Notes: generated by a model not told the origin, from the sequence alone. Shown: positions 7,918 through 17,033, counted from the stretch's first letter. The stretch: DNA of 64,000 bases from CADEED01 sp036677145 (GCA_036677145.1 JAKFFF010000092.1:1-64000); one strand, 5' to 3'. Made by a program: numbers and translations.

Positions 7918-8487
7918 ATGCCCAGCGAGTCCGCGCCCGAACCTTACGTCCTCCTGCCTCATCCGGTCAGCCATTCGGCCGACAACCTGGGCGCCGTGAG
8001 TGATTTCTCGGTCACAGTGCGGCGCAGCGCACCGTCGCGACTGGGACTGATCTTCAGCCTGCGCGCGGACCTGGACTCGCTCGAATTGCCACGCCCCCGA
8101 CCGCCGGCCCGCGCCGATGGACTCTGGCGCCACACCTGCTTCGAGGTGTTCGTGCTGCGCGCCGGCGGACTCGAATACCGCGAATTTAACTTCGCGCCGT
8201 CCGGCGCCTGGGCGGCATACCACTTCACGAGTTATCGCACCGGCATGGCTGCGCTTGCCGACACCCCTGCAAGAGCGAACTGGCGCTCGGATGGCAATTC
8301 GCTCGAGCTCGACGTGGTGCTCGACTCGGGTTGGTTCGTCGGGGAAAGCCCGGGAGCCGCGCTGCGGGTGGGCTGCAGCGCGGTGATCGAGAGCCGGACC
8401 GGGTCGCTGTCATATTGGGCGCTCCGTCATCCGTCCGGGACGCCCGACTTTCACAACGCCGACGGGTTTGCCGTCGAGCTCGGCTAA
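7918..8487 (+). CDS. DOMON-like domain protein
   Basis: The 189-residue protein has no signal peptide. Its pattern (LWRHTCFEVFV, YREFNFAPSGAWAAYHF, AVIESRTGSLSYWAL) fits the DOMON-like beta-sandwich family found beside cell-wall genes. DOMON relatives bind haem or sugars, but no haem ligand can be assigned here. The gene ends nine bases before the DUF1343/NamZ gene, so the two are surely co-transcribed and probably act on the same substrate. I chose the ATG at 7918; one four codons upstream is also possible. Confidence 0.75.
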   Translation: MPSESAPEPYVLLPHPVSHSADNLGAVSDFSVTVRRSAPSRLGLIFSLRADLDSLELPRPRPPARADGLWRHTCFEVFVLRAGGLEYREFNFAPSGAWAAYHFTSYRTGMAALADTPARANWRSDGNSLELDVVLDSGWFVGESPGAALRVGCSAVIESRTGSLSYWALRHPSGTPDFHNADGFAVELG

Positions 8488-8496
8488 GCTACACGC

Positions 8497-9705
8497 GTGA
8501 TCCAATTCGGCATCGATCGCCTGTTAGGCGACATCAAACTGTTGCGCGAGCTCGAAGGACGTCGAGTCGCGTTGCTTGCCCATCCGGCCTCCATGACGGC
8601 GGAGTTCGAGCATTCGCTCGATGCGCTGCGCGCGGTACGCGGTCTGGACATCACCGCCGCATTCGGTCCGCAGCACGGCTTGCGCGGCGACAAGCAGGAC
8701 AACATGGTCGAGTCGCCGGATTTCCGCGACCCGGTGCATGGCATTCCGGTATTCAGCCTGTACGGCGAAGTGCGCCGGCCCACCGAGGAAATGCTCGGAC
8801 ACTTCGACGTCCTGCTGGTCGACCTGCAGGACCTCGGCTGCCGCATCTACACGTTCATCACCACACTCTTATATGTGCTCGAGGCCGCGGCGCAGCACGG
8901 CAAGACCGTCTGGGTGCTGGACCGTCCGAATCCGGCGGGCCGTCCGGTCGAAGGACTCAAGTTACGCGCGGGCTGGGAGAGTTTCGTCGGCGCGGGTCCG
9001 CTGCCGATGAGGCACGGCATGACCGTGGGCGAGCTCGGCATGTGGTTCGTGAGTCATTACAAACTTGCCGTCGACTACCGCGTGATTCCGATGCGCGGCT
9101 GGAAACCGGACGAAGCGCCGGGATACGGTTGGCCGATCGAAGAACGGTCGTGGGTCAATCCCAGCCCCAACGCCGCGAACCTGTGGATGGCGCGTGCCTA
9201 CGCGGGCACGGTGATGCTCGAAGGCACGACCTTGTCGGAAGGACGCGGCACGACGCGGCCGCTCGAAATGCTCGGCGCGCCGGGACTCGATCCGCGTTCG
9301 TTGCTGACCGCGATGCAGCGCATCGTGCCGGCGTGGCTCGGCGGCTGCCGCCTGCGTCCCTGCTGGTTCGAGCCGACGTTCCACAAGTATTCGGGCAAGT
9401 TGTGCGCCGGATTCCAGATCCACGTCGACGATGGCGCATACCAGCATGGCGAGTTCCAGCCCTGGCGGTTGCTGGCCGGCACCTTCAAATGCATCCGGCG
9501 GCTGCGCGGCGAATATCAGTTGTGGCGCGACTTTCCGTATGAATACGAGCACAACCGGCTCGCGATCGATCTCATCAACGGCAGCCCGCTATTGCGCGAA
9601 TGGGTCGACGACCCGGCGGCGACGCCCGCCGATCTCGACGCACTCGCGCGCCGCGACGAGCGTGAATGGGAAGAAGAACGCGCCGAGCTGATGTTGTATC
9701 GCTGA
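8497..9705 (+). CDS. namZ: DUF1343 family protein, probable exo-beta-N-acetylmuramidase
   Basis: This 402-residue protein matches the DUF1343 family, to which the exo-N-acetylmuramidase NamZ belongs. Family blocks include VALLAHPAS, AAFGPQHGLRGDKQD, VDLQDLGCRIYTFITT, LDRPNPAG and the late AMQRIVPAW region. NamZ enzymes remove terminal MurNAc from peptidoglycan fragments. Characterised and predicted homologues are often exported, whereas this protein starts MIQFGIDRL without a signal peptide, so it probably acts in the cytoplasm on imported muropeptides. It starts with GTG nine bases after the DOMON-like gene. The call rests on family pattern, not on mapped catalytic residues. Confidence 0.8.
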   Translation: MIQFGIDRLLGDIKLLRELEGRRVALLAHPASMTAEFEHSLDALRAVRGLDITAAFGPQHGLRGDKQDNMVESPDFRDPVHGIPVFSLYGEVRRPTEEMLGHFDVLLVDLQDLGCRIYTFITTLLYVLEAAAQHGKTVWVLDRPNPAGRPVEGLKLRAGWESFVGAGPLPMRHGMTVGELGMWFVSHYKLAVDYRVIPMRGWKPDEAPGYGWPIEERSWVNPSPNAANLWMARAYAGTVMLEGTTLSEGRGTTRPLEMLGAPGLDPRSLLTAMQRIVPAWLGGCRLRPCWFEPTFHKYSGKLCAGFQIHVDDGAYQHGEFQPWRLLAGTFKCIRRLRGEYQLWRDFPYEYEHNRLAIDLINGSPLLREWVDDPAATPADLDALARRDEREWEEERAELMLYR

Positions 9706-9787
9706 ATGCGGGAGTAGTTTGGCGATCGCCCCGGGTACCGGGACGCGAAGTCCCGAAACCCGAAGCGAGCGTTTTCCGCCAGATCCT

Positions 9788-10159
9788 TCAACCGAGGTCG
9801 TGCGTCGCGGCGGTATGCAGCGCGGTCAAGCGCTGCGCATCGACCTGGTTGACCGCGTTCGCGAGCGACTTTTCGAAGCACTTCTGCGCGACGGCCTGCT
9901 GTTCGAGTGGCTTGACGCCGTACACGTCGCACACCTCGCGCGCCGCCCACTTGAGCTTGCGATACAGCTTCGCGGCGCCTTTCTCGGTCGCGAGTTCGAC
10001 GCTCGAGTACTGAACCGATACCTTCGGCGCGATCTGCGCGGACATGTTTTCGGCGCGGGCATCGGATGCGATGGCGAGCAACGCCGTCAATGCGATGGCG
10101 GCCGCGGCCGAGGTGACGCGTTCGGAAACACGCCGCAATTCAAAAGTTTTCTGGGTCAT
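9788..10159 (-). CDS. UrcA family protein
   Basis: The product is 123 residues with a signal peptide ending near SDARA. The mature part matches the UrcA pattern: VSVQYSSVELATEKGAAKLYRKLK, then two conserved cysteines (VCDVYG and AQKCFEKSL) and a helical end. The family is found in sphingomonads and in Steroidobacter-like gammaproteobacteria, and its function is unknown. GGAGGATC stands at good spacing before the ATG at 10159. The gene appears to stand alone. Confidence 0.85.
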   Translation of the reverse strand: MTQKTFELRRVSERVTSAAAAIALTALLAIASDARAENMSAQIAPKVSVQYSSVELATEKGAAKLYRKLKWAAREVCDVYGVKPLEQQAVAQKCFEKSLANAVNQVDAQRLTALHTAATHDLG

Positions 10160-10350
10160 GGCTGATCCTCCGGTTAAAGCAGCGGAAAACAAGCCGACGA
10201 CAGCTCCGACTCATCGCTTGCCGGCGAGAGAGGCGAGTCACGATACGTGTCAATCGGTACGGTGACATAGACGCGCGAGCCCGCGAACGGGTTGCAAGGC
10301 AAATGAGGAAATCGCGACGAAACGTTTCGTGCCGTCGCCGAAGGGAAAAG

Positions 10351-10381
10351 TGTCCGGTGCGGACAGTGGCGCGATCGCGCC
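10351..10381 (-). terminator. Hairpins downstream of the ParB-like gene
   Basis: Just past the ParB-like stop codon, on the minus strand, a perfect palindrome GGCGCGATCGCGCC (10368-10381) is followed by the hairpin TGTCCG/CGGACA (10351-10365) and CTTTTCCC. This is a weak candidate for a rho-independent terminator. The palindrome alone could equally be a protein-binding site. Confidence 0.35.
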
Positions 10382-10394
10382 CCTAGTGGCCGAT

Positions 10395-11417
10395 TTACTC
10401 GGCCGATTCGGCCCCGGCGGCGACGAATGCCAGGTCGCTCATGTTCACCTTGTTCAAATCAAACTTCCTGGCGGCCGCGACCATGCGCAACAGCGCCTGC
10501 GCGATCGGCATCACGGGCTTCTTGTCGCCGGCCTTCACCTTGTGGAATCGCACCGGGTTGATGCGCGCGACGACGTAGCTGCGCAGGTAGGGCGACTTCA
10601 TGCCGCGCGCCTGCAATTCCGCGACGATGCGCTTCACTTCCGTGTCTATCTCCTGCAACCGGGACGCATAAGCCGCGCGCTCGCGCAGCGCCGCGGGCAG
10701 GGGCTTGGTCGTGAGCCGGTCCACCTTCTTGAGCACGGGGCTGTACGCGCCGCCACCGAAGCGCAGGTTTCCCTCGTATACGAGACCGAGCGTGAGTAGT
10801 TCGGCCGCCTCGAACTCGGCGGCGAGTGACGCTTCGGTGCGCGTCGGTTCGCGTTTGGCGAGATTGCGCGCCATGCGCACGACCTCGAGCGATTTGTCCT
10901 TGAGGTTGTGCGCCTTCTCGGTGTTCAACGCGAGGATGCGATACGACAGTGTTTCATCGGGCGAGATGAGCACGGTGATCTGCTTGAGTCCCAGCACCTT
11001 CGCGGCGGCGAGGCGATGGCGGCCGTTGGGCGTCCAGAAGCGCCCGTCCTCGCCGCGCACGACGATGAGTGGATCGAGAAAGGCCGCCGTCGCTTCGATG
11101 GCGGCGGCGAGTTTCTTGGCGTGGGTCGGAGAAAGATCGCGTTGGAAAGGTGTGGGCTGCACCGCGGAAAACGGCAGGGACGCCAGCAGCAGTGGCCGGC
11201 CACCGAGCGGCTCGCGATACGCGCCGAGCGGCGCGCCCCCCGCCTTGCGTACGAGTTCGACGACCGCGGCGATGTCGGCATGGTCGATCGGCAGCGCGAC
11301 TTCGGTCGCGGCGAGACCACGTTTGACGGCGTTGGGCGCAAGCTTCACGCCGCGCCTGCCGCTCTTCTTGCCCTTAGCGCTGGATGTCTTGGGCGCTGCT
11401 TTCTTTTTCGCGGCCAT
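10395..11417 (-). CDS. Orphan ParB-like nuclease/partition-domain protein
   Basis: The product is about 340 residues. A Lys- and Ala-rich start (1-35) is followed by a ParB N-terminal domain: LPFSAVQPTPFQRDLS, then LIVVRGEDGRFWTPNGRHRLAAAKVLG, where NGRHR is the typical box of this fold. The rest is helical and lacks an obvious ParB DNA-binding dimer pattern. There is no parA partner or nearby origin gene, so chromosome partition is unlikely to be its role. The ATG at 11417 follows AGAGGAAAT. Its first 44 bases overlap the 3' end of ndh on the same strand, implying translational coupling. Confidence 0.75.
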   Translation of the reverse strand: MAAKKKAAPKTSSAKGKKSGRRGVKLAPNAVKRGLAATEVALPIDHADIAAVVELVRKAGGAPLGAYREPLGGRPLLLASLPFSAVQPTPFQRDLSPTHAKKLAAAIEATAAFLDPLIVVRGEDGRFWTPNGRHRLAAAKVLGLKQITVLISPDETLSYRILALNTEKAHNLKDKSLEVVRMARNLAKREPTRTEASLAAEFEAAELLTLGLVYEGNLRFGGGAYSPVLKKVDRLTTKPLPAALRERAAYASRLQEIDTEVKRIVAELQARGMKSPYLRSYVVARINPVRFHKVKAGDKKPVMPIAQALLRMVAAARKFDLNKVNMSDLAFVAAGAESAE

Positions 11418-12687
11418 TTGATTTCCTCTCCGCTTCGTTTCCAAGAATGATGCGCGCACCGCGCGCGTAGGTGAAATAGGCCCATGCCCAGTTGATGAGC
11501 ACGATGAGCCTGCTGCGGAATCCGATCAGGAAATAGATGTGGAGCACCAGCCAGAACCACCAGGCGAAGATTCCGGAAAGTTTCAGGTTCGGAAGTTGCG
11601 CGACCGCGGAGTGTCTGCCGATGGTGGCGAGGGAACCAAAGTCGCGATATCGAAACGGCTTGGTCGGGCGGCCCGCGATCAGCGCGAGTATGTTGCCCGC
11701 GGTCTGAGACCCCATCTGTTTCGCGGCCGGCGCGACGCCGGGCACCGGTTTGCCGTCGATCGCAATGCTCGCAAGGTCACCCGCGACGAACACTTCGGGA
11801 TGACCGGGCAGGCTCAGGTCCGGCTGCACGCGTACGCGGCCCGCGCGGTCGACCTCGGCGCCACCTGAAGACTGCACGAGTTGTTTGCCGAGCGGCGAAG
11901 CGGCGACGCCCGCGGCCCAGAGGATGGTCCGCGCCGCGACGCGTTGATCGCCGAACACCAGGTAGTCCTCGCCGATCTGCGAAACGGCGGCGCCGGTATG
12001 CACTTCCACACCGAGTCTCTCGAGCTGCTTGCGGGCCTTCGCGGAGAGATCTTCGGTGAACGTGCTGAGCACCCGCGGTCCGGCTTCGATCAACAGCACA
12101 CGCGCATTGCGCGGATCGATGTTGCGGAAGTCTTTCTTCAGCGTGTGGCGCGCAATCTCGGCCAGGGTGCCCGCGAGTTCGACGCCGGTGGGTCCGCCGC
12201 CGATCACCGCGAACGTGAGACATGAATTGCAGCGCGCATCGTCCGTGGCGGCCTCGGCCTGCTCGAACGCGGAGAGCACGCGCGCGCGGATCGCAAACGC
12301 GTCATTCAGATTCTTGAGCCCGGGCGCGTGGCGCTCCCATTCATCGTGTCCGAAGTACGCGTGTGTGGCGCCACTGGCGACCAGAAGATAGTCATAGGGA
12401 ATCCTGCGCTCGCCGACGGCGATCTCGCGCGCGGCCGCGTCGATTGCGGTGACTTCGCCCATGAGCACCGTGACATTGTGTTGTTCGCGCAGGATGTGAC
12501 GCAGCGGCGCGGAGATCGACGGTGCCGCGAGCCCGGCAGTGGCAACCTGGTACAGCAGCGGCTGGAACAGGTGATGGTTGCTGCGGTCGATCAGCGTGAT
12601 CGCGACCGGCGCCTTGCGCAGCGCGCGCACGGCCCACAGGCCCGCGAATCCACCCCCGATGACGACGACTCTCTTCGCGTTTTGCAT
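11374..12687 (-). CDS. ndh: Type II NADH dehydrogenase (NDH-2)
   Basis: The product is about 437 residues and is a membrane-associated FAD enzyme that passes electrons from NADH to quinone without pumping protons. The N-terminal dinucleotide fold VVVIGGGFAGLWAVRAL and the second one VIGGGPTGVELAG are intact, as is the FAD segment VFVAGDLAS. The C-terminal hydrophobic stretch GIFAWWFWLVLHIYFLIGFR is the usual membrane anchor. I chose MQNAKR (12687); a start four codons earlier is possible. It is divergent from the fumarase gene and overlaps the ParB-like gene downstream. Confidence 0.9.
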   Translation of the reverse strand: MQNAKRVVVIGGGFAGLWAVRALRKAPVAITLIDRSNHHLFQPLLYQVATAGLAAPSISAPLRHILREQHNVTVLMGEVTAIDAAAREIAVGERRIPYDYLLVASGATHAYFGHDEWERHAPGLKNLNDAFAIRARVLSAFEQAEAATDDARCNSCLTFAVIGGGPTGVELAGTLAEIARHTLKKDFRNIDPRNARVLLIEAGPRVLSTFTEDLSAKARKQLERLGVEVHTGAAVSQIGEDYLVFGDQRVAARTILWAAGVAASPLGKQLVQSSGGAEVDRAGRVRVQPDLSLPGHPEVFVAGDLASIAIDGKPVPGVAPAAKQMGSQTAGNILALIAGRPTKPFRYRDFGSLATIGRHSAVAQLPNLKLSGIFAWWFWLVLHIYFLIGFRSRLIVLINWAWAYFTYARGARIILGNEAERKSNGREKESSAQDIQR

Positions 12688-12771
12688 ATGCCCATCCATT
12701 GAACGAGAAACTATCCGAAACGCGCATACCGCGCCGCGCTAAAATGTCATGAGCTTTGAGTGCGAAAATAT

Positions 12772-14301
12772 ATGACGGAAATCAGGCAACAGGATCTCAT
12801 CGACAGCGTCTCCGACGCGCTTCAGTACATCTCGTACTTCCACCCACCGGATTACATCCGCGCGTTGGGCAAGGCCTACGAGCTCGAACAGTCTCCCGCG
12901 GCGCGTGACGCGATCGCGCAGATCCTCACGAATTCGCGCATGTGCGCCGAAGGGCGCCGGCCGATCTGCCAGGACACCGGCATCGTCGTGGTGTTCGCGA
13001 AGGTCGGCATGAACGTGCGTTGGAATGCCACGATGAGCTTCGAGGACATGATCAACGAAGGCGTGCGTCGCGCGTATCAGCATCCCGACAACAAACTGCG
13101 CGCCTCAATCGTTTCCGACCCTAACTTCTCGCGCAGGAATACGAAGGACAACACGCCGGCGGTCATCCACACGCAACTCGTGCCGGGTGATGAACTCGAG
13201 ATCACGGTCGCCGCCAAGGGCGGCGGCTCGGAGAACAAGTCGAAGTTCGTCATGCTGAATCCGTCGGATTCCCTGGTCGACTGGGTGTTGAAGACGGTGC
13301 CGCTGATGGGCGCGGGCTGGTGTCCGCCCGGCATGCTCGGCATCGGCATCGGCGGTTCCGCGGAAAAGGCCATGTTGCTCGCGAAAGAAGCACTCATGGA
13401 ACCCATCGACATGGCGGAGCTCAAGGCCCGCGGACCTGCGTCGAAAACCGAGGAGCTGCGCATCGAGCTCTATGAAAAGGTCAACGCGCTGGGTATCGGG
13501 GCGCAGGGTCTCGGCGGCCTATCTACCGTGCTGGACGTGAAGATTTTCGAGTACCCGACTCACGCGGCGTCCAAGCCGGTGGCGATGATTCCGAACTGCG
13601 CCGCGACACGGCACGTGCATTTCACGCTCGACGGGTCCGGCCCCGCGAAGCTCGATCCGCCGAAACTGTCGGACTGGCCGAAAATCGACTGGGCGCCCGC
13701 GCCGGGAGCGCGCCGTGTCAATCTCGACACGCTCACGCCCGCGGAAGTCGCGAGCTGGCAGCCGGGCGAATCATTGCTGCTGAACGGAAAAATGCTCACC
13801 GGCCGCGACGCGGCCCACAAACGCATCGCGGACCTGTTCGCGAAAGGCGAGGGCCTGCCGGCGGGTGTCGATTTCCGTAACCGCGTCATCTACTACGTCG
13901 GACCGGTGGATCCCGTGCGCGGCGAAGTCGTGGGGCCGGCGGGACCAACCACCGCGACCCGCATGGACAAATTCACCGACATGATGCTCGAGAAGACCGG
14001 GCTCATCGCGATGGTGGGCAAGGCCGAGCGCGGACCCACGGGTGTCGAAGCAATCCGCAAACATCGCGCGGCATACCTCATGGCCGTGGGCGGCGCGGCC
14101 TATCTCGTGTCGAAGGCGATCAAGGCCTCCCGCGTCGTCGCGTTCGAGGACCTCGGCATGGAAGCCATCTATGAATTCACCGTCGAGGACATGCCCGTGA
14201 CCGTCGCAGTCGATGCGAACGGCACCTCGGTGCACCAGACCGGCCCCGCCGAGTGGTCGCAGAAGATCGCTAATATAAGAAGTGGCGCCCAGAAGAGATG
14301 A
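12772..14301 (+). CDS. fumA: Class I fumarate hydratase (4Fe-4S)
   Basis: The 509-residue enzyme converts fumarate to malate in the citric acid cycle. It is the iron-sulphur class: cluster cysteines can be placed in RPICQDTG, GAGWCPPGM and PNCAATRH. Both the N-terminal hydratase domain and the beta-domain (GRDAAHKRIAD, YYVGPVDPV, GPTTATRMDKF) are complete, as in one-chain fumarases. A GTG at 12760 is an alternative start and no strong ribosome-binding site is visible for either. The gene is divergent from ndh by about 85 bases, which groups two central-respiration genes. Confidence 0.92.
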   Translation: MTEIRQQDLIDSVSDALQYISYFHPPDYIRALGKAYELEQSPAARDAIAQILTNSRMCAEGRRPICQDTGIVVVFAKVGMNVRWNATMSFEDMINEGVRRAYQHPDNKLRASIVSDPNFSRRNTKDNTPAVIHTQLVPGDELEITVAAKGGGSENKSKFVMLNPSDSLVDWVLKTVPLMGAGWCPPGMLGIGIGGSAEKAMLLAKEALMEPIDMAELKARGPASKTEELRIELYEKVNALGIGAQGLGGLSTVLDVKIFEYPTHAASKPVAMIPNCAATRHVHFTLDGSGPAKLDPPKLSDWPKIDWAPAPGARRVNLDTLTPAEVASWQPGESLLLNGKMLTGRDAAHKRIADLFAKGEGLPAGVDFRNRVIYYVGPVDPVRGEVVGPAGPTTATRMDKFTDMMLEKTGLIAMVGKAERGPTGVEAIRKHRAAYLMAVGGAAYLVSKAIKASRVVAFEDLGMEAIYEFTVEDMPVTVAVDANGTSVHQTGPAEWSQKIANIRSGAQKR

Positions 14302-14360
14302 TCATCGCGGCCGAGCGCTGCCCAACACGCGCCCAGCGACTCATCTCTTCAACTACACGT

Positions 14361-14381
14361 ACGCCGTCGCTTCGACGGCGT
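14361..14381. terminator. Hairpin between the convergent fumarase and kinase genes
   Basis: ACGCCGTCG and CGACGGCGT form a perfect 9-base stem with a 3-base loop. It lies 60 bases past the fumarase stop and about 25 bases past the convergent kinase stop. There is no long T-run, so it may be a bidirectional terminator or transcript-end stabiliser. Confidence 0.5.
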
Positions 14382-14385
14382 TAAT

Positions 14386-14430
14386 AGTGGGGCGTGAGCC
14401 CCTGACTAAGAGTGGGGCGTCAGCCCCTGG
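14386..14430. repeat. Two tandem REP-like hairpin units
   Basis: Two direct copies of a unit of about 20-25 bases lie side by side (14386-14410 and 14411-14430). Each contains a small hairpin, GGGGC-GTGA-GCCCC (14389-14402) and GGGGC-GTCA-GCCCC (14414-14427). The second unit lies inside the 3' end of the kinase gene and encodes its last residues. Confidence 0.65.
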
Positions 14431-16625
14431 ATAGGAAACCAGCAACTGACGGTCGTGCCGCGCCCACGCGCACTCTCGATGCGCAGCGAGCCGGCCATCA
14501 TCTGTGCGCGGTAATGCATGATGCGCAGGCCCAGCCCCTTCGATTGATGAACGGCTGGGTCGAATCCGCTGCCGTTGTCTTCGATGCGCAGCAATCCGCG
14601 TTCGCCGTCGCAGCACAGAGTGATCTGTACCTTGCCGGCTGTTCCGTGCTGCGCAGCATTGGTCACGGCTTCTTGTGCGATGCGATACAGGTGCAGGGCA
14701 TTGGCCGATTCGAGTCCACCATCGAGTCTCGCGTCGGCTTCGCAACGCACGTCTATATGGAACATCGCGGACAGCCGACGCGCGAGTTCCTCGAGCGCGA
14801 GCGCGAGGCCGCCGCGATCGAAGGTGACGGGCGAGAGGCCACGCGCCAGCGCGCGCGTCGTGAAAATCGCGTCACTCACGAGTAGCGCGACTTCTTCGAT
14901 GGCGGGTGACAGTCCCGGCGCATCACGCTCGGCGCGGCTTTCCAGACTGCGCAACAGCAGCGCGATGCCGGTGAGTTCCTGGCCGAGGCCGTCGTGCAAA
15001 TCGCTGCCGATGCGTTGCTGTTCGCGATTACTGACCTCGAGTACCTCGCGTTCGAGCTGCCGGCGGGCAGTGGCATCCTGCAGCATCGTCAGGCAGAAGC
15101 GTTCGCCGCGCAGCGCCAGCGGCGTGATCGCGGCCTCGACGAACAGCGGACTGTCGTTGTCATTGGCGCCGCGCACGGTGAGTTCGCTGACGAGCGGCGC
15201 TCCCGAACGAGCGCCCGCCGCGGAGGTGGATTCCGCGATGCGCCGGTCGAGCGGCGGATCGCAGGGCAACTGGTCGAGCGGCTGGCCGATCAGTTCTCCG
15301 GCGGCCACGCGGAACATGCGATCGAACGCGGGATTGGTCATGCGGATGATGCCTTCGCCGTCAGTCAACACGACGCCTTCGTGCATCACCTCGACCGCGA
15401 GTGCCTGGCTGCGCAGCACCTCTTCGTTCGCCTTGCGATCCGTGATGTCGTGCACGACGCCAATGAAGCGGCGCACCGATCCATCGGGCGAGACGATCGG
15501 CTGATTGGCGAGATGCACCCAGCGCGTGGCGCCACGCAGGGTCTTCAGCGCCATCACCATTTCGGTGCATTCACCCTTGCGCAGACGATGACGACGCTCG
15601 ATCGCTCCAGCGTGATCGGAAGGAAACATGGCCTTGCGCCAGCCGACGCGATTGAGTTCTTCGAACGACCCGCCGAAGAATTTCTCGAATCCCGGACTGG
15701 CCCACACGATCTCGGTTTCGCCGTCGTCGACGGCAGTGGCTTCGTACACGAAGCCCGACGTGAGTTCCGCGACCGTGCGGTAACGAAACTCGCTTTCACG
15801 CAGCGCGTCGGCCGCGTGTTTGCGTTCGGTGATGTCGACCGCGACACCGACCAGGCGCGAGAACACACCGGTGGCCGGATCCGCGATGGGACGGTTCTTC
15901 ACCTCTATCCACCGGCGCGCGCCGTCGACGCGCAGGATCTGCACGACGAAGCGGATGGTTTCGCCGACGAGATACCGCTGCACACGCGCATCGCTGTCGG
16001 CCTGCCAGCCTTCGGCGAAGTGAAAGCTCTGCCAGCCGCGGCGCCGGTATTCCTCTTCGTTGCAACCGTACACACGCTCCGCGCCGAGAATCCATTCCAG
16101 CTCGTAAATTCCCTGCGCATTCAGGAAATACTCGTGCACCGCGCCTTCGGACAGATCCGCGACAGTGCGGTAGCGCGCGTGGTTCAGCAGCAGCGAGCGT
16201 TCGTTCGCCTTGCGGCGATTGATGTCGCGCGAGTGCGCGATGATTCCGAGCACCGCGGGATTGGCGAGCGCGTTCACGGCGACGCTCTCGAGCCAGCACC
16301 AGCTGCCATTGCGATGACGGAAGCGGTACTCGAATCGATTGACCTCGGGTTGATCCTCGCGCGCGGCGAGAATGTTCCGGAAGCGCTCCTGCATCTGCGG
16401 CGCATCCTCCGGATGTAGATAGTCCATCGCGTTCTTGCCTAACAACTCTTGCGGCGTGTATCCGAGTTGCCGGACGATCGCTTCGTTCAGATAGGTGAAG
16501 CAGCCGCTCGCATCCTGGACGGTGATGATCTCGAGCGCATGCTCGGTGAGCGCGCGCAGGCGCGCGTCAGATCCATCTGAAAACGGAGCAAGAGCGCGGG
16601 CATTGGCGGGAGTCTGAGAGACCAT
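14406..16625 (-). CDS. Multi-PAS sensor histidine kinase, NarL-type (HisKA_3)
   Basis: The product is 739 residues with no transmembrane segment, so it senses a cytoplasmic signal. Four PAS/PAC modules occupy about residues 20-145, 150-275, 275-400 and 400-520, with typical ends such as SRDINRRK, DITERKHA and DITDRKAN. A HisKA_3 dimerisation domain follows with the phospho-acceptor His in GSDLHDGLGQELTG, then an ATPase domain with EAVTNAAQHG, IEDNGSGFDP and GLGLRIMHYRAQ. Kinases of this type normally pair with LuxR-type regulators, but none is encoded nearby. I chose MVSQTP as the start. The last few residues are encoded by a REP-like repeat. Confidence 0.88.
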   Translation of the reverse strand: MVSQTPANARALAPFSDGSDARLRALTEHALEIITVQDASGCFTYLNEAIVRQLGYTPQELLGKNAMDYLHPEDAPQMQERFRNILAAREDQPEVNRFEYRFRHRNGSWCWLESVAVNALANPAVLGIIAHSRDINRRKANERSLLLNHARYRTVADLSEGAVHEYFLNAQGIYELEWILGAERVYGCNEEEYRRRGWQSFHFAEGWQADSDARVQRYLVGETIRFVVQILRVDGARRWIEVKNRPIADPATGVFSRLVGVAVDITERKHAADALRESEFRYRTVAELTSGFVYEATAVDDGETEIVWASPGFEKFFGGSFEELNRVGWRKAMFPSDHAGAIERRHRLRKGECTEMVMALKTLRGATRWVHLANQPIVSPDGSVRRFIGVVHDITDRKANEEVLRSQALAVEVMHEGVVLTDGEGIIRMTNPAFDRMFRVAAGELIGQPLDQLPCDPPLDRRIAESTSAAGARSGAPLVSELTVRGANDNDSPLFVEAAITPLALRGERFCLTMLQDATARRQLEREVLEVSNREQQRIGSDLHDGLGQELTGIALLLRSLESRAERDAPGLSPAIEEVALLVSDAIFTTRALARGLSPVTFDRGGLALALEELARRLSAMFHIDVRCEADARLDGGLESANALHLYRIAQEAVTNAAQHGTAGKVQITLCCDGERGLLRIEDNGSGFDPAVHQSKGLGLRIMHYRAQMMAGSLRIESARGRGTTVSCWFPIQGLTPHS

Positions 16626-17033
16626 GTTGTGCTGCGATTCTATCGACGCAACGCGCCCCAAAAAGCAGCATGCGCGCCGCTGTTGCGCCACTCCGGAGCC
16701 GATCCGTTGCGTGGTTGCGGTACCACAGCAAGACATTCGTTTCGGCGCATTTACCCCCTCCGCAGATTAACCCCTGCGAAATTAATAACTTGCAGAATCA
16801 GTAAGGGCGCGGCTGGGGTTTTCACTGTGTTGTGTTCATCACGACCCGTGCTAGTCTCGGCGCATTGCAGGAGTTGAAGCGTTTCTTGGGCGCTGACGAT
16901 CGTGTCCCTTTGGTTCGGGGACACATGAGCCATTCCGTGGCGGTCGCGGCGTTCCCTTTTAAAGACGCACTCCCTCTTGTAACCCGGTGCGCGGTGCGCA
17001 TCGGGAACGCAAAACATTTGGGGATAAATACAA
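16626..17033. other. Intergenic region upstream of the TonB-dependent receptor
   Basis: This 408-base gap holds no gene I can support. It must contain the kinase promoter and the receptor promoter. A possible sigma-70-like pair on the plus strand is ttgtgt and tagtct (about 16831-16858). The leader includes a hairpin GTGTCCC/GGGACAC (16902-16908 and 16918-16924). GGGGAT precedes the receptor ATG. Confidence 0.45.

Noticed and set aside
10318..10329. Perfect palindrome CGAAACGTTTCG
   Set aside because: It is short, single, and not placed at a start codon; I cannot separate it from chance.
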